Source: an uncultured Lachnospiraceae bacterium (GTDB lineage Bacteria > Bacillota > Clostridia > Lachnospirales > Lachnospiraceae). Taken from it: a DNA stretch of 33,345 nt. The DNA lies in NCBI GenBank assembly GCA_947629525.1, contig CANREB010000031.1, positions 1 through 33,345 on the forward strand, in the 5' to 3' direction. Below the pieces are notes generated by a model, which was not told where the DNA came from, ran no database searches, and saw only the letters and a program-made list of their open reading frames with translations. Positions within the stretch are counted from its first letter, which is position 1; the number at the start of each line of letters is the position of its first letter. The position numbers and the translations under genes are program-made. Positions 1 to 7,736 of this stretch are shown piece by piece.

Positions 1-90
1 ACAATAGCTTTAGAGGGTGTGATACTCGTTATTTATCTAATGACAGCAACACTTATCTGCTTACAGATAGAAAAAAACAGCAAAAAATAA
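1..90 (+). CDS. C-terminal end of an unidentified membrane protein (partial)
   Basis: An open frame enters from the left edge and stops at TAA 88-90, giving 29 residues. The translated stretch is a hydrophobic helix (VILVIYLMTATLICL) followed by a short charged tail (QIEKNSKK), as expected for the last transmembrane segment of an integral membrane protein with its C-terminus in the cytoplasm. The start and the rest of the gene lie outside the window, so no family can be named. A long hairpin begins 32 nt after the stop. Confidence 0.5.
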   Translation, partial: TIALEGVILVIYLMTATLICLQIEKNSKK

Positions 91-121
91 GAAAAATCCC
101 CTTTGTCGATGTAAGACGCCC

Positions 122-198
122 GAAAACAGCCCGAATATACAAAAACGCGTTGCTGCTGTCGCAATGCACCGCTTATTTTGTACATTCGGGCTGTTTTC
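122..198. repeat. 77-nt long hairpin (23-bp arms) with a nested inner stem
   Basis: The arms at 122-144 and 176-198 are complementary over 23 positions with one exception. That exception is a G-U pair if the minus strand is transcribed and an A-C mismatch if the plus strand is. The 31-nt loop holds a second stem, 147-153 with 161-167 (7 bp, one G-T). There is no clear U-run after either arm, so a simple terminator is not a good fit. A repeated palindromic element or a structured RNA is possible; only one copy is in the window. Confidence 0.7.
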
Positions 199-276
199 TA
201 CCCCATCTACCTAAACTCTTGAAATTCCTTTAATAATTCAACCACGGAAATAAACAAAAAAGAACCGAAAAATGAA

Positions 277-427
277 GCCCCACCGATGACATGCATTGTA
301 TTCAGACCTTCAAAAAGCGTCGGCACTTAGCGAAGCAAGCTGTAAGGCGCCGCTGAGCTTAGTGTCCGCTACGCTTTTTGGGAGCGCAAGCGTGTCTGAA
401 TATAATGCATGTCATCGGTGGGGCTGG
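277..427 (-). repeat. Palindromic intergenic repeat, copy A (~150 bp, 31-bp terminal inverted repeats)
   Basis: The ends 277-307 and about 394-424 are inverted repeats of 31 bp with one mismatch. The ~86-nt core contains further self-complementary blocks (AAAAAGCG against CGCTTTTT, AAGCT against AGCTT). The same core occurs in inverse orientation at 31861-32007 with only about five differences. The element lies 20-25 bp beyond the pta stop codon. It carries no credible gene; a 98-codon frame crossing it translates the repeat itself. Stretch 199-276 shows nothing else recognisable. Confidence 0.85.
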
Positions 428-447
428 AGTATCGGGTCTGACCAAAC

Positions 448-1431
448 CTACGCCAAAGCCGCCGTAATAATAGCCATCGAATACACCTCAATAGCATTAC
501 ACCCGCGTGACAGATCATTAATAGGAGCATTAAGTCCAAGAAGAATAGGACCATACGCCTCAAAATTACCCATCCTCTGCGCAATCTTGTAACCAAGATT
601 TCCCGAATTGATATCAGGGAAAATAAAAGTATTAGCGTGACCCGCAACCTCAGAACCGGGGCACTTTGTACGCGCTACACGAGGAGAAACCGCCGCATCA
701 AACTGTAACTCACCCTCAATAGGAACATTCGGTATCTGAGCCTTTGCCTTGTTTGCAGCATTCCTCATCTTCTCAACCTCAGGACCCTTGCCCGAACCAA
801 GAGTAGAATAGCTAAGAAATGCAACCTTAGGATCTACACCGAAAATCTTTGCGCACTCGATCGTCTCTGACGCGATTTCAACAAGTTCATCCTCGGAAGG
901 ATTGATGTTGATAGCGCAGTCGCCCATTGCAAGAACCTCGTTCTCACCGGTAGCACTGGGGCGGACAAGAATAAAGCATGATGATACGATGCTGTGACCG
1001 GGTTTAGTCTTTATTATCTGTAATGCAGGACGAACAGTGTCGGCAGTAGAGTATGTAGCGCCGCCAAGAAGCGAGTCCGCAACGCCCATCTGTACAAGCA
1101 TAGTGCCAAAATAGTTGGGCTGTGCAAGTATCTTCCTTGCCTCTTCAGGTGTCATTCCCTTGCTTTTCCTAAGCTCGCAGAACTGATCGACCATCTCGTC
1201 AAAACGGTCATAATGGTTGCTGTCGATAATCTGCGCGCCACGGATATTGTAGCCCGCGTCTTCGGCTGCTTTTAAAACATCATCTTCATTACCGACGAGA
1301 ATAGGCTTTAAGAAATTACCTGCCAAAAGACGTGAAGCCGCCTCAAGAATACGAGGGTCGCTGCCTTCCGTAAATACGATCGTCTTGGGGTTTTTCTTGA
1401 GCTGCTCAATCATTGTACCAAATCCATACAT
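448..1431 (-). CDS. pta: Phosphate acetyltransferase
   Basis: The 327-residue protein matches the short, catalytic-domain-only Pta family, which interconverts acetyl-CoA and acetyl phosphate in the cytoplasm. Recognisable blocks are IVFTEGSDPRILEAA near the N-terminus, the GGATYSTADTVRPALQ segment and the C-terminal GNFEAYGPILLGLNAPINDLSRG. The ATG at 1431 has a GGAAGGA ribosome site about 9 nt upstream. The gene is alone: the usual partner ackA does not follow, and palindromic repeat copy A sits immediately downstream. A perfect cre site between promoter and start suggests carbon catabolite control. Family assignment is firm. Confidence 0.96.
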   Translation of the reverse strand: MYGFGTMIEQLKKNPKTIVFTEGSDPRILEAASRLLAGNFLKPILVGNEDDVLKAAEDAGYNIRGAQIIDSNHYDRFDEMVDQFCELRKSKGMTPEEARKILAQPNYFGTMLVQMGVADSLLGGATYSTADTVRPALQIIKTKPGHSIVSSCFILVRPSATGENEVLAMGDCAININPSEDELVEIASETIECAKIFGVDPKVAFLSYSTLGSGKGPEVEKMRNAANKAKAQIPNVPIEGELQFDAAVSPRVARTKCPGSEVAGHANTFIFPDINSGNLGYKIAQRMGNFEAYGPILLGLNAPINDLSRGCNAIEVYSMAIITAALA

Positions 1432-1481
1432 AATATAAATCCTTCCTTTACTTTGAGATTTTGAATGTTGAAGCGCGGCAT

Positions 1482-1495
1482 TGAAAGCGCTTACA
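1482..1495. promoter_or_regulatory. Candidate cre (CcpA) site in the pta leader
   Basis: On the minus strand the site reads TGTAAGCGCTTTCA and on the plus strand TGAAAGCGCTTACA. Both satisfy the Firmicute consensus TGWAANCGNTNWCA at every fixed position. It lies about 14 bp downstream of the pta -10 box, roughly +7 to +20 of the transcript, a position that normally gives repression by blocking the polymerase. CcpA itself is not in the window. Confidence 0.65.
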
Positions 1496-1508
1496 TTATC
1501 TATATATT

Positions 1509-1537
1509 ATTGTATACAAACTTTGCCTTATTTTCAA
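1509..1537 (-). promoter_or_regulatory. Sigma-A-type promoter of pta
   Basis: Read on the minus strand: TTGAAA (1537-1532), a 17-bp spacer and TACAAT (1514-1509). Spacing is ideal, with one mismatch in each hexamer. Transcription would begin near 1502, leaving a leader of about 70 nt that contains the cre site. Confidence 0.65.
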
Positions 1538-1609
1538 TGGTTGTATTAAAATAAATACACAAATTTAAACCAAAAAATAATATTTTTGTTTCAGAAATGC
1601 GAAAGTTTG

Positions 1610-1618
1610 TGCTATAAT
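1610..1618 (+). promoter_or_regulatory. Extended -10 promoter for the topoisomerase operon
   Basis: TGC-TATAAT is a perfect -10 box with the TGn extension. The best -35 at normal spacing (TTTCAG, 1589-1594, 18 bp away) is poor, as is common for extended -10 promoters. The first gene starts 45 bp downstream. Confidence 0.55.
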
Positions 1619-1662
1619 ATGATAAGTTTGATATACAGATATCGGAAAGGTATGGTTGTTAA

Positions 1663-3591
1663 ATGGCTGATAATTCAGAAAATATATATAATGCCTCAAG
1701 CATTATGGTACTTGAGGGCTTGGAAGCGGTCAGGAAAAGACCCGGAATGTACATTGGAAGCGTATCAACAAAGGGACTTAACCATCTAATTTATGAAATT
1801 GTTGACAACTCGGTCGATGAACACCTTGCAGGCGTCTGTTCACAGATACGCGTCACGCTTGAAGCTGACGGTTCGGCTACGGTTTCTGATAACGGACGCG
1901 GTATTCCCGTCGGCATGCACGAGAAGGGAGTAAGCGCTGAGCGTATCGTATTTACTACATTGCATGCCGGAGGTAAATTTGACAACAGCGTGTATAAGAC
2001 AAGCGGCGGTCTGCATGGCGTAGGTTCGTCCGTTGTGAATGCACTTTCAACACAGTTGACCGTCACAGTCAAGAGTGACGGGCTTATCCATCAGGATAAA
2101 TATGAATACGGCAAGCCTGTCACTGAACTTATTGACGGACTGCTGCCGGTGATAGGCAAGACAAAAGAGACAGGCACTACGATAAATTTTACGCCCGATC
2201 CGTCAATATTTGACAAGACATGGTTTAAGGCGGACGAAGTCAAGAGCAGGCTTCACGAGACGGCATACCTTAACCCGAAGCTTACGATAATATTTGAGGA
2301 CAAGCGCGGTGAAGCGCCTGAGAAAATAGTGTATACTGAGCCTGACGGCATCATAGGCTATGTCAAGGATCTGAATAAAAATAAAGAAGCAATACACGAT
2401 ATCGTATATTTTGCGGGTGAAAGCGACGGCATAACCGTCGAGTGTGCTTTTCAGTATGTGAATGAGTTTCATGAGAATGTACTTGGATTTTGCAATAATA
2501 TCTATAATGCGGAGGGAGGCACCCACCTTACCGGATTTAAAACAACGTTCACCAATATCATTAATAATTACGCGCGCGAACTTAATATTCTGAAAGAAAA
2601 AGACGTCAATTTTACGGGTGCCGATGTCCGTAACGGCATGACAGCCGTGATTTCGATAAAGCATCCTGACCCGAGATTTGAGGGACAGACCAAGACAAAG
2701 CTTGACAATCAGGACGCTGCGAAGTCGGTAGGCAAAGTGACGGGGGACGAGCTTCCGAGATACTTTGACAGAAATGTTGAAGTGCTTAAGAATGTTATCG
2801 CCTGTGCTGAGAAAGCCGCCAAGATACGAAAAACAGAAGAAAAAGCAAAGACAAACATGCTCACAAAGCAGAAGTTTTCCTTTGACTCTAACGGTAAACT
2901 TGCAAACTGCGAGTCAAAAGATTACAGCAAATGCGAGATATTTATAGTGGAGGGAGACTCTGCGGGCGGCAGTGCCAAGATGGCGCGCGACAGAAGCTAT
3001 CAGGCGATACTTCCCATACGGGGCAAGATTTTGAATGTTGAGAAAGCAAGCATCGACAAGGTGCTTGCAAATGCCGAGATAAAAACCATGATAAACGCTT
3101 TCGGATGCGGCTTTTCGGAAGGATATGGCAACGACTTTGATATTTCAAAACTAAGGTATGACAAGATAGTCATCATGACCGATGCCGATGTTGACGGCGA
3201 ACATATAAGCAATCTGCTTTTGACGCTTTTTTACCGCTTTATGCCCGAGCTTATATATGAAGGACATATTTATATAGCCATGCCCCCGCTCTATAAGGCG
3301 ATGCCGTCAAAGGGGAAAGAGGAATATCTGTATGACGACAAGGCGCTTGAGACATACCGCAAAAAGCATAAGGGAACATTTACGCTGCAGCGGTATAAAG
3401 GACTTGGAGAGATGGATGCGGATCAGCTTTGGGAGACGACGCTCAATCCCGAGACAAGGATATTAAAGCAGATAGAGATAGAGGATGCGAGGATGGCGTC
3501 TGAGATTACGGAGCTTCTTATGGGTACCGACGTCCTGCCAAGAAGAGATTTTATCTATGAGCATGCTACTGACGCCGAACTTGATATTTAA
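1663..3591 (+). CDS. parE: Type IIA DNA topoisomerase subunit B (ParE/GyrB family, probably topoisomerase IV-like)
   Basis: This 642-residue ATPase subunit drives strand passage by the topoisomerase. The GHKL ATP site is complete: EIVDN at residue 45, DNGRG at 76 and GLHGVG at 116. The TOPRIM domain has EGDSAGGSA near 430 and DADVDGEH at 507, and the C-terminal QRYKGLGEM lies near 576. The ATG follows GGAAAGG by 12 nt. It shares an operon with the subunit A gene 40 bp downstream. It is called ParE rather than GyrB because dnaA, dnaN and recF are absent nearby and the partner lacks a GyrA box; the two subfamilies are close, so the gyrase alternative remains open. Confidence 0.75.
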   Translation: MADNSENIYNASSIMVLEGLEAVRKRPGMYIGSVSTKGLNHLIYEIVDNSVDEHLAGVCSQIRVTLEADGSATVSDNGRGIPVGMHEKGVSAERIVFTTLHAGGKFDNSVYKTSGGLHGVGSSVVNALSTQLTVTVKSDGLIHQDKYEYGKPVTELIDGLLPVIGKTKETGTTINFTPDPSIFDKTWFKADEVKSRLHETAYLNPKLTIIFEDKRGEAPEKIVYTEPDGIIGYVKDLNKNKEAIHDIVYFAGESDGITVECAFQYVNEFHENVLGFCNNIYNAEGGTHLTGFKTTFTNIINNYARELNILKEKDVNFTGADVRNGMTAVISIKHPDPRFEGQTKTKLDNQDAAKSVGKVTGDELPRYFDRNVEVLKNVIACAEKAAKIRKTEEKAKTNMLTKQKFSFDSNGKLANCESKDYSKCEIFIVEGDSAGGSAKMARDRSYQAILPIRGKILNVEKASIDKVLANAEIKTMINAFGCGFSEGYGNDFDISKLRYDKIVIMTDADVDGEHISNLLLTLFYRFMPELIYEGHIYIAMPPLYKAMPSKGKEEYLYDDKALETYRKKHKGTFTLQRYKGLGEMDADQLWETTLNPETRILKQIEIEDARMASEITELLMGTDVLPRRDFIYEHATDAELDI

Positions 3592-3631
3592 TGTGTTTGA
3601 GCCGCTTAAGCGGAATGGAGATTGATAAAAA

Positions 3632-5869
3632 ATGGAAGAGAAGATCATAAAAACCGAATATTCCGACACCATGCAGAAAGCGTTCATCAATTATGCCATG
3701 AGTGTCATAATAGCAAGGGCGCTGCCGGATGTGCGCGACGGTTTAAAACCTGTGCAGAGGCGTACACTTTATGATATGCATGAACTTGGCATCAGATATG
3801 ACAGACCGTACAGGAAAAGCGCGCGTATAGTCGGAGATACAATGGGTAAATATCATCCCCATGGCGACAGTTCCATATATGAGGCGCTTGTCGTGCTCAC
3901 GCAGGATTTTAAAAAAGGAATGCCGCTCATAGACGGTCACGGCAATTTTGGCAATATCGAGGGCGACGGAGCCGCGGCTATGCGTTATACCGAGGCGAGA
4001 CTGCAAAAGATAACGCAGGAAGCTATTCTTGCGGATCTTGATAAGGATGTAGTCGATTTTATGCCTAACTTTGACGAAACGGAGACTGAGCCGAGCGTAC
4101 TTCCATGCCGTTTTCCAAACCTGCTTGTAAACGGATCCGAGGGTATTGCCGTAGGTATGGCGACAAGCATACCGCCGCATAATTTTGCGGAAGTGATAGA
4201 CGCCACGAAAGCGTATATACTGAATGAGAATATTACGACAAAAGAACTTATGCGGTATGTTAAAGGACCCGATTTCCCGACAGGAGGCATTGTCTGCAAT
4301 AAGGATGAACTTCTTTCAATATATGAGACAGGAACAGGAAAGATAAAGCTGCGCGGCAAGGTCGAAGTCGAAAAGGCAAAAGGCGGAAAGCTTAACCTTG
4401 TGATAAGCGAGATACCTTACACGATGATTGGCGCTAATATAGGCAAGTTCCTGCAGGATGTGGCGCAGCTCTATGAGCAGAAAAAGGCGCCCGAGATCGT
4501 TGACATTTCAAATCAGTCTTCCAAAGAGGGCATAAGGATAGTAATAGAATTAAAAAAAGACGCGGACGTTGAAAATTTTAAAAATCTTCTGTATAAAAAG
4601 ACACGTCTTGAAGACACTTTCGGCGTAAATATGATAGCCATATCGGACGGACGTCCTGAAACGCTGAGCCTTAGGGACATTATCGCGCAGAACGTTGCTT
4701 TTCAGTATGAGATAGCGACCCGAAAATACACGACGCTGTTAAATAAAGAACTTGAAAAGCGGGAAATACAGGAAGGGCTTATAAGAGCATGCAATATCAT
4801 TGATCTTATTATCGAGATAATACGCGGTTCAAAAGACAGGGATATGGTTAAAAAGTGCCTTGTAAGCGGCGATACGGACGGAATTAAATTTCGTTCCAAA
4901 GAATCTTCCATAATGGCTGCACAGCTTAACTTTACAGAACGTCAGGCAAATGCTATACTGGACATGCGGCTGTATAAATTAATAGGACTTGAAGTGGAAG
5001 CGCTCATAAAAGAGAATGAGCAGACTAACGCGAATATATATAAATACGAGGATATCCTTGACAGGCGTGACTCGATGGCGCAGGTCATCATACAGGACTT
5101 GGACGCGTTGAAAAAAGAATATTCACACAAGAGAAAGACAGTTATAGAAAATTCCGAGGAAGCAGTCTATGAGGAGAAAAAGCCCGAAGATATGGACGTT
5201 ATGTTCCTTATGGACAGGTTCGGATATTGCAAGACAATAGATATGGCGGCATATGAACGCAACAGGGATGCAGCTGATACCGAGTTTCGGTACGCCGTCA
5301 AATGCCGCAGTATGGGTAAGATTTGTATTTTTACCAATACAGGACAGCTTCATACGGTAAAGGTTTCCGATATCCCGTTTGGTAAATTCAGGGATAAAGG
5401 ACTTCCAATAGACAATGTAAGCAATTACAATTCCGCAAACGAGAATGTAATAGCGGTGACAAGCCAGTCGGAGATGAATTTGTACAGGCTGTTATTTGTC
5501 ACTAAGCAGTCAATGTGTAAGATAGTGAGCGGCGGTGAGTTTGATGTATCGAAGCGTACCGTGGCGGCGACAAAGCTTGGCGACGGCGACGAGGTAGTCA
5601 GCATAGCGGTGCTTGGCGAACAGCAGCATATCATTATGCAGAGCAGGGAAGGGTTCTTCTTGCGTTTTAACATAGAAGAGATAGCCGAACTTAAGAAAAC
5701 CGCTGTCGGTGTGCGCGGTATGAAACTTGGTAACAATGACTGCGTTGAAAATGTATATTACAGCAGTCAATTTTCAGATGCCGTTATCGAGTACAAAGAC
5801 AAACAAATCGACTTAAATAAAATAAAATTAACAAAAAGAGATACAAAAGGAACAAAAATCAGAGTATAA
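3632..5869 (+). CDS. parC: Type IIA DNA topoisomerase subunit A (ParC-like)
   Basis: This 745-residue subunit cleaves and rejoins DNA. The catalytic tyrosine is Y119 in AAMRYTEARL. The quinolone-pocket segment reads HPHGDSSIYE, with Ser80 and Glu84 matching the usual drug-sensitive residues. The C-terminal beta-pinwheel region is present, but where gyrase A carries the GyrA box (QRRGGxG-like) I see no glycine/arginine motif. That fits a decatenase of the ParC class better than a supercoiling gyrase. At 745 residues it is also shorter than most GyrA proteins. A GGAG site precedes the ATG. It is co-transcribed with the subunit B gene. Confidence 0.75.
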   Translation: MEEKIIKTEYSDTMQKAFINYAMSVIIARALPDVRDGLKPVQRRTLYDMHELGIRYDRPYRKSARIVGDTMGKYHPHGDSSIYEALVVLTQDFKKGMPLIDGHGNFGNIEGDGAAAMRYTEARLQKITQEAILADLDKDVVDFMPNFDETETEPSVLPCRFPNLLVNGSEGIAVGMATSIPPHNFAEVIDATKAYILNENITTKELMRYVKGPDFPTGGIVCNKDELLSIYETGTGKIKLRGKVEVEKAKGGKLNLVISEIPYTMIGANIGKFLQDVAQLYEQKKAPEIVDISNQSSKEGIRIVIELKKDADVENFKNLLYKKTRLEDTFGVNMIAISDGRPETLSLRDIIAQNVAFQYEIATRKYTTLLNKELEKREIQEGLIRACNIIDLIIEIIRGSKDRDMVKKCLVSGDTDGIKFRSKESSIMAAQLNFTERQANAILDMRLYKLIGLEVEALIKENEQTNANIYKYEDILDRRDSMAQVIIQDLDALKKEYSHKRKTVIENSEEAVYEEKKPEDMDVMFLMDRFGYCKTIDMAAYERNRDAADTEFRYAVKCRSMGKICIFTNTGQLHTVKVSDIPFGKFRDKGLPIDNVSNYNSANENVIAVTSQSEMNLYRLLFVTKQSMCKIVSGGEFDVSKRTVAATKLGDGDEVVSIAVLGEQQHIIMQSREGFFLRFNIEEIAELKKTAVGVRGMKLGNNDCVENVYYSSQFSDAVIEYKDKQIDLNKIKLTKRDTKGTKIRV

Positions 5870-5899
5870 TATCAAGCAAAGAATGGAGTGCTTTATAAT

Positions 5900-6463
5900 A
5901 TGAGAGTAATTGCAGGAACGGCACGCAGGCTTTTGTTAAAAACCCCCGAAGGTGCGGACACGCGTCCTACGACTGACAGGATAAAGGAGACACTGTTTAA
6001 TATACTCATGCCGTATCTTTCAGGCGCCGTATTCGTCGATCTTTTTTCGGGAAGCGGCGGCATAGGGATAGAGGCGCTGAGCAGAGGGGCAAAAAAAGCT
6101 TATTTTGTCGAGAACAGCAGCAAAGCATGCGACTGCATCACGTATAATCTTGAACACACGCATCTTGGCGACAAGGCAGTCGTTATCAGGCAGGACGTAT
6201 TTACCGCGCTGCGCGGAAGCATCAAAGATACGGCGGACATAATATTTCTTGACCCGCCCTATGGTCAGGAGTATGAGAGACGGGTCTTGGAACTTTTGAG
6301 GGATGCGCCGTTTGTCAACGAAAATACGCTGATAATCGTTGAAGCAGCATTGAAAAATGACATGGAGTATGCGCCGGCTCTTGGTTTTGAGATAACAAGA
6401 CAGAAAAAATATAAAACAAACAAACACATATTTATAAAGAAAATAAATAAAAATGCCGATTAA
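5900..6463 (+). CDS. rsmD: 16S rRNA (guanine966-N2)-methyltransferase
   Basis: This 187-residue SAM-dependent methyltransferase modifies G966 of 16S rRNA during 30S assembly. Diagnostic features are the N-terminal MRVIAGTARR, the SAM loop VDLFSGSGGIGIEALSRGA and the catalytic DPPY in IIFLDPPYGQEY. The ATG at 5900 has GGAGTG 9 nt upstream; a GTG at 5888 in the same frame overlaps that ribosome site and is not chosen. The next gene is coaD, the same rsmD-coaD pair as ylbH-ylbI of Bacillus subtilis. Confidence 0.93.
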   Translation: MRVIAGTARRLLLKTPEGADTRPTTDRIKETLFNILMPYLSGAVFVDLFSGSGGIGIEALSRGAKKAYFVENSSKACDCITYNLEHTHLGDKAVVIRQDVFTALRGSIKDTADIIFLDPPYGQEYERRVLELLRDAPFVNENTLIIVEAALKNDMEYAPALGFEITRQKKYKTNKHIFIKKINKNAD

Positions 6464-6515
6464 AGGTAATGCCGGAATATGGCATACTTTTATATGGCAG
6501 GAAGGAATAATGTAG

Positions 6516-7001
6516 ATGATAGCTGCTGTTTATCCCGGTAGTTTTGACCCCATGACGTTGGGACATCTTGATGTTATCAAAAGGGCTTCCAAAATGTTTG
6601 ACAGCCTTACCGTAAGTGTTTTGGACAATAAAGCTAAGAATGCGTTGTTTTCTGTCGAGGAACGTGTTAATATATTAAGAGAGGCTACACGCGGTCTGCC
6701 GAATGTATCAGTCGATTCATTCAACGGACTGCTGATAGATTACGCGAGGGAAAAGAATATACACATATCGGTGAGAGGACTGCGAGCCATTACCGATTTT
6801 GAGTATGAATTACAGATAGCGCAGACTAACCGCAAGCTTTCGCAGGGCGCGCTTGATACTGTATTTCTTACGACCAGTCTGGAGTACGCATATTTAAGTT
6901 CGTCAAGCGTTAAAGAGATAGCGGCTTTTAACGGCGATATTTCCCAGTGCGTGCCCGAGTTTGTGGCAGAGCTTGTCAAAGAGAAATTTAAGAACTTGTA
7001 A
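6516..7001 (+). CDS. coaD: Phosphopantetheine adenylyltransferase
   Basis: This enzyme transfers AMP from ATP to 4'-phosphopantetheine, the fourth step of coenzyme A synthesis. The 161-residue length is typical. Nucleotidyltransferase signatures are [16 protein letters not shown] with the TxGH motif, the substrate segment [14 protein letters not shown], and the SSSSVKEIA block near the C-terminus. A GGAAGGA site lies about 12 nt before the ATG. It follows rsmD after 52 bp and is probably in the same transcript. Confidence 0.95.
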   Translation: MIAAVYPGSFDPMTLGHLDVIKRASKMFDSLTVSVLDNKAKNALFSVEERVNILREATRGLPNVSVDSFNGLLIDYAREKNIHISVRGLRAITDFEYELQIAQTNRKLSQGALDTVFLTTSLEYAYLSSSSVKEIAAFNGDISQCVPEFVAELVKEKFKNL

Positions 7002-7054
7002 TGTAATACATGTAATATTTATTAACATAAAAACAAGAAAGGGATAGAGGATTA

Positions 7055-7645
7055 ATGAGTAGCAAGATTGAGCAGTTGATTGATGAAATGGAAGAGTACA
7101 TAGATAACTGCAAGTACAAGGCATTTTCCACTGATGTTATCATGGTAAACAAGGCAGAGATAGACGATCTGCTTCGTGAGCTTAGAATGAAAACACCCGA
7201 GGAAATTAAGAGCTGTCAGAAGATCATACAAAACAGAGAAGCTATCATCGAAGATGCAAAGCAGAAAGCGCAGAAGCTTTTAAATGACGCGGCGTTACAG
7301 ACAAATGAACTTATAAGCGAGCATCAGATAATGCAGCAGGCTTACGCGCAGGCGGAGTCGATAATCACAGCTTCAACAAACAAAGCGCAGGAGATACTTG
7401 ACAAAGCTACGATCGAAGCTAATACCGTCAAAGAATCCGTTATGCGGTATACCGACACTATGCTTGCCAACCTTGAAAATATCGTAAAGCAGTCGATAGA
7501 GCTGACGACAAAGGACTCACAGACATTGCTTAACAATCTGATGGAGATAGACCATGTGGTGACGGCAAACAGAGCGGAGCTTGTGCCTGAAGTTATCGAA
7601 GAAACAGTATCGGGAGACGGCACTGATAAATTAGATGTAATTTAA
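7055..7645 (+). CDS. Predicted cytoplasmic coiled-coil protein of unknown function
   Basis: The protein has 196 residues and no signal peptide or membrane helix. From about residue 55 to 175 it is rich in Ala, Glu, Gln and Lys in heptad-like spacing (REAIIEDAKQKAQKLLNDAA, KAQEILDKATIEANTVKESV), predicting a long coiled coil. The composition recalls DivIVA-like or V-ATPase subunit H-like proteins, but no motif settles it. It follows coaD by 53 bp and is the last gene before a hairpin terminator, so a role linked to its operon partners is only a guess. Confidence 0.8.
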   Translation: MSSKIEQLIDEMEEYIDNCKYKAFSTDVIMVNKAEIDDLLRELRMKTPEEIKSCQKIIQNREAIIEDAKQKAQKLLNDAALQTNELISEHQIMQQAYAQAESIITASTNKAQEILDKATIEANTVKESVMRYTDTMLANLENIVKQSIELTTKDSQTLLNNLMEIDHVVTANRAELVPEVIEETVSGDGTDKLDVI

Positions 7646-7660
7646 ACCTTTTAACAACAA

Positions 7661-7688
7661 ATAACCCGCAGCTTATCCTGTGGGTTAT
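7661..7688 (+). terminator. Hairpin terminator after the coaD operon
   Basis: The arms 7661-7671 and 7678-7688 pair over 11 bp (ATAACCCGCAG with CTGTGGGTTAT, one G-U) around a 6-nt loop. A T-rich stretch follows (7695-7719), although it is interrupted. Confidence 0.6.
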
Positions 7689-7736
7689 ATGCGTTTATTA
7701 TGTTTTATTATTATAATTTATAATGGAGGCGTTAGT

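Noticed and set aside
277..427. Integron attC-like site in the palindromic repeat
   Set aside because: The simple-site motifs (RYYYAAC / GTTRRRY) are absent at the ends and no integrase of that class is nearby.
296..592. 98-codon plus-strand frame over palindromic copy A and the end of pta
   Set aside because: It translates the repeat itself and then runs antisense to pta; a related peptide appears at copy B (31759-32043, minus) only because the DNA repeat is shared. No ribosome site.
1586..1789. 67-codon frame upstream of the topoisomerase B gene
   Set aside because: It begins within the promoter and overlaps the true gene in another frame.
3602..3613. Perfect 12-bp palindrome CCGCTTAAGCGG between the two topoisomerase genes
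   Set aside because: It has no loop to form a stable stem, no U-run and no known operator match; short palindromes of this size occur by chance.
1663..5869. Calling the topoisomerase pair gyrB-gyrA near the replication origin
   Set aside because: No dnaA, dnaN, recF or DnaA-box cluster is visible and the A subunit lacks the GyrA box; the ParE/ParC-like call fits better, though not with certainty.
7712..7724. Two TATAAT boxes just before the amidase gene
   Set aside because: Both would place the transcription start on or beside the ribosome site, and no -35 box of quality is present.
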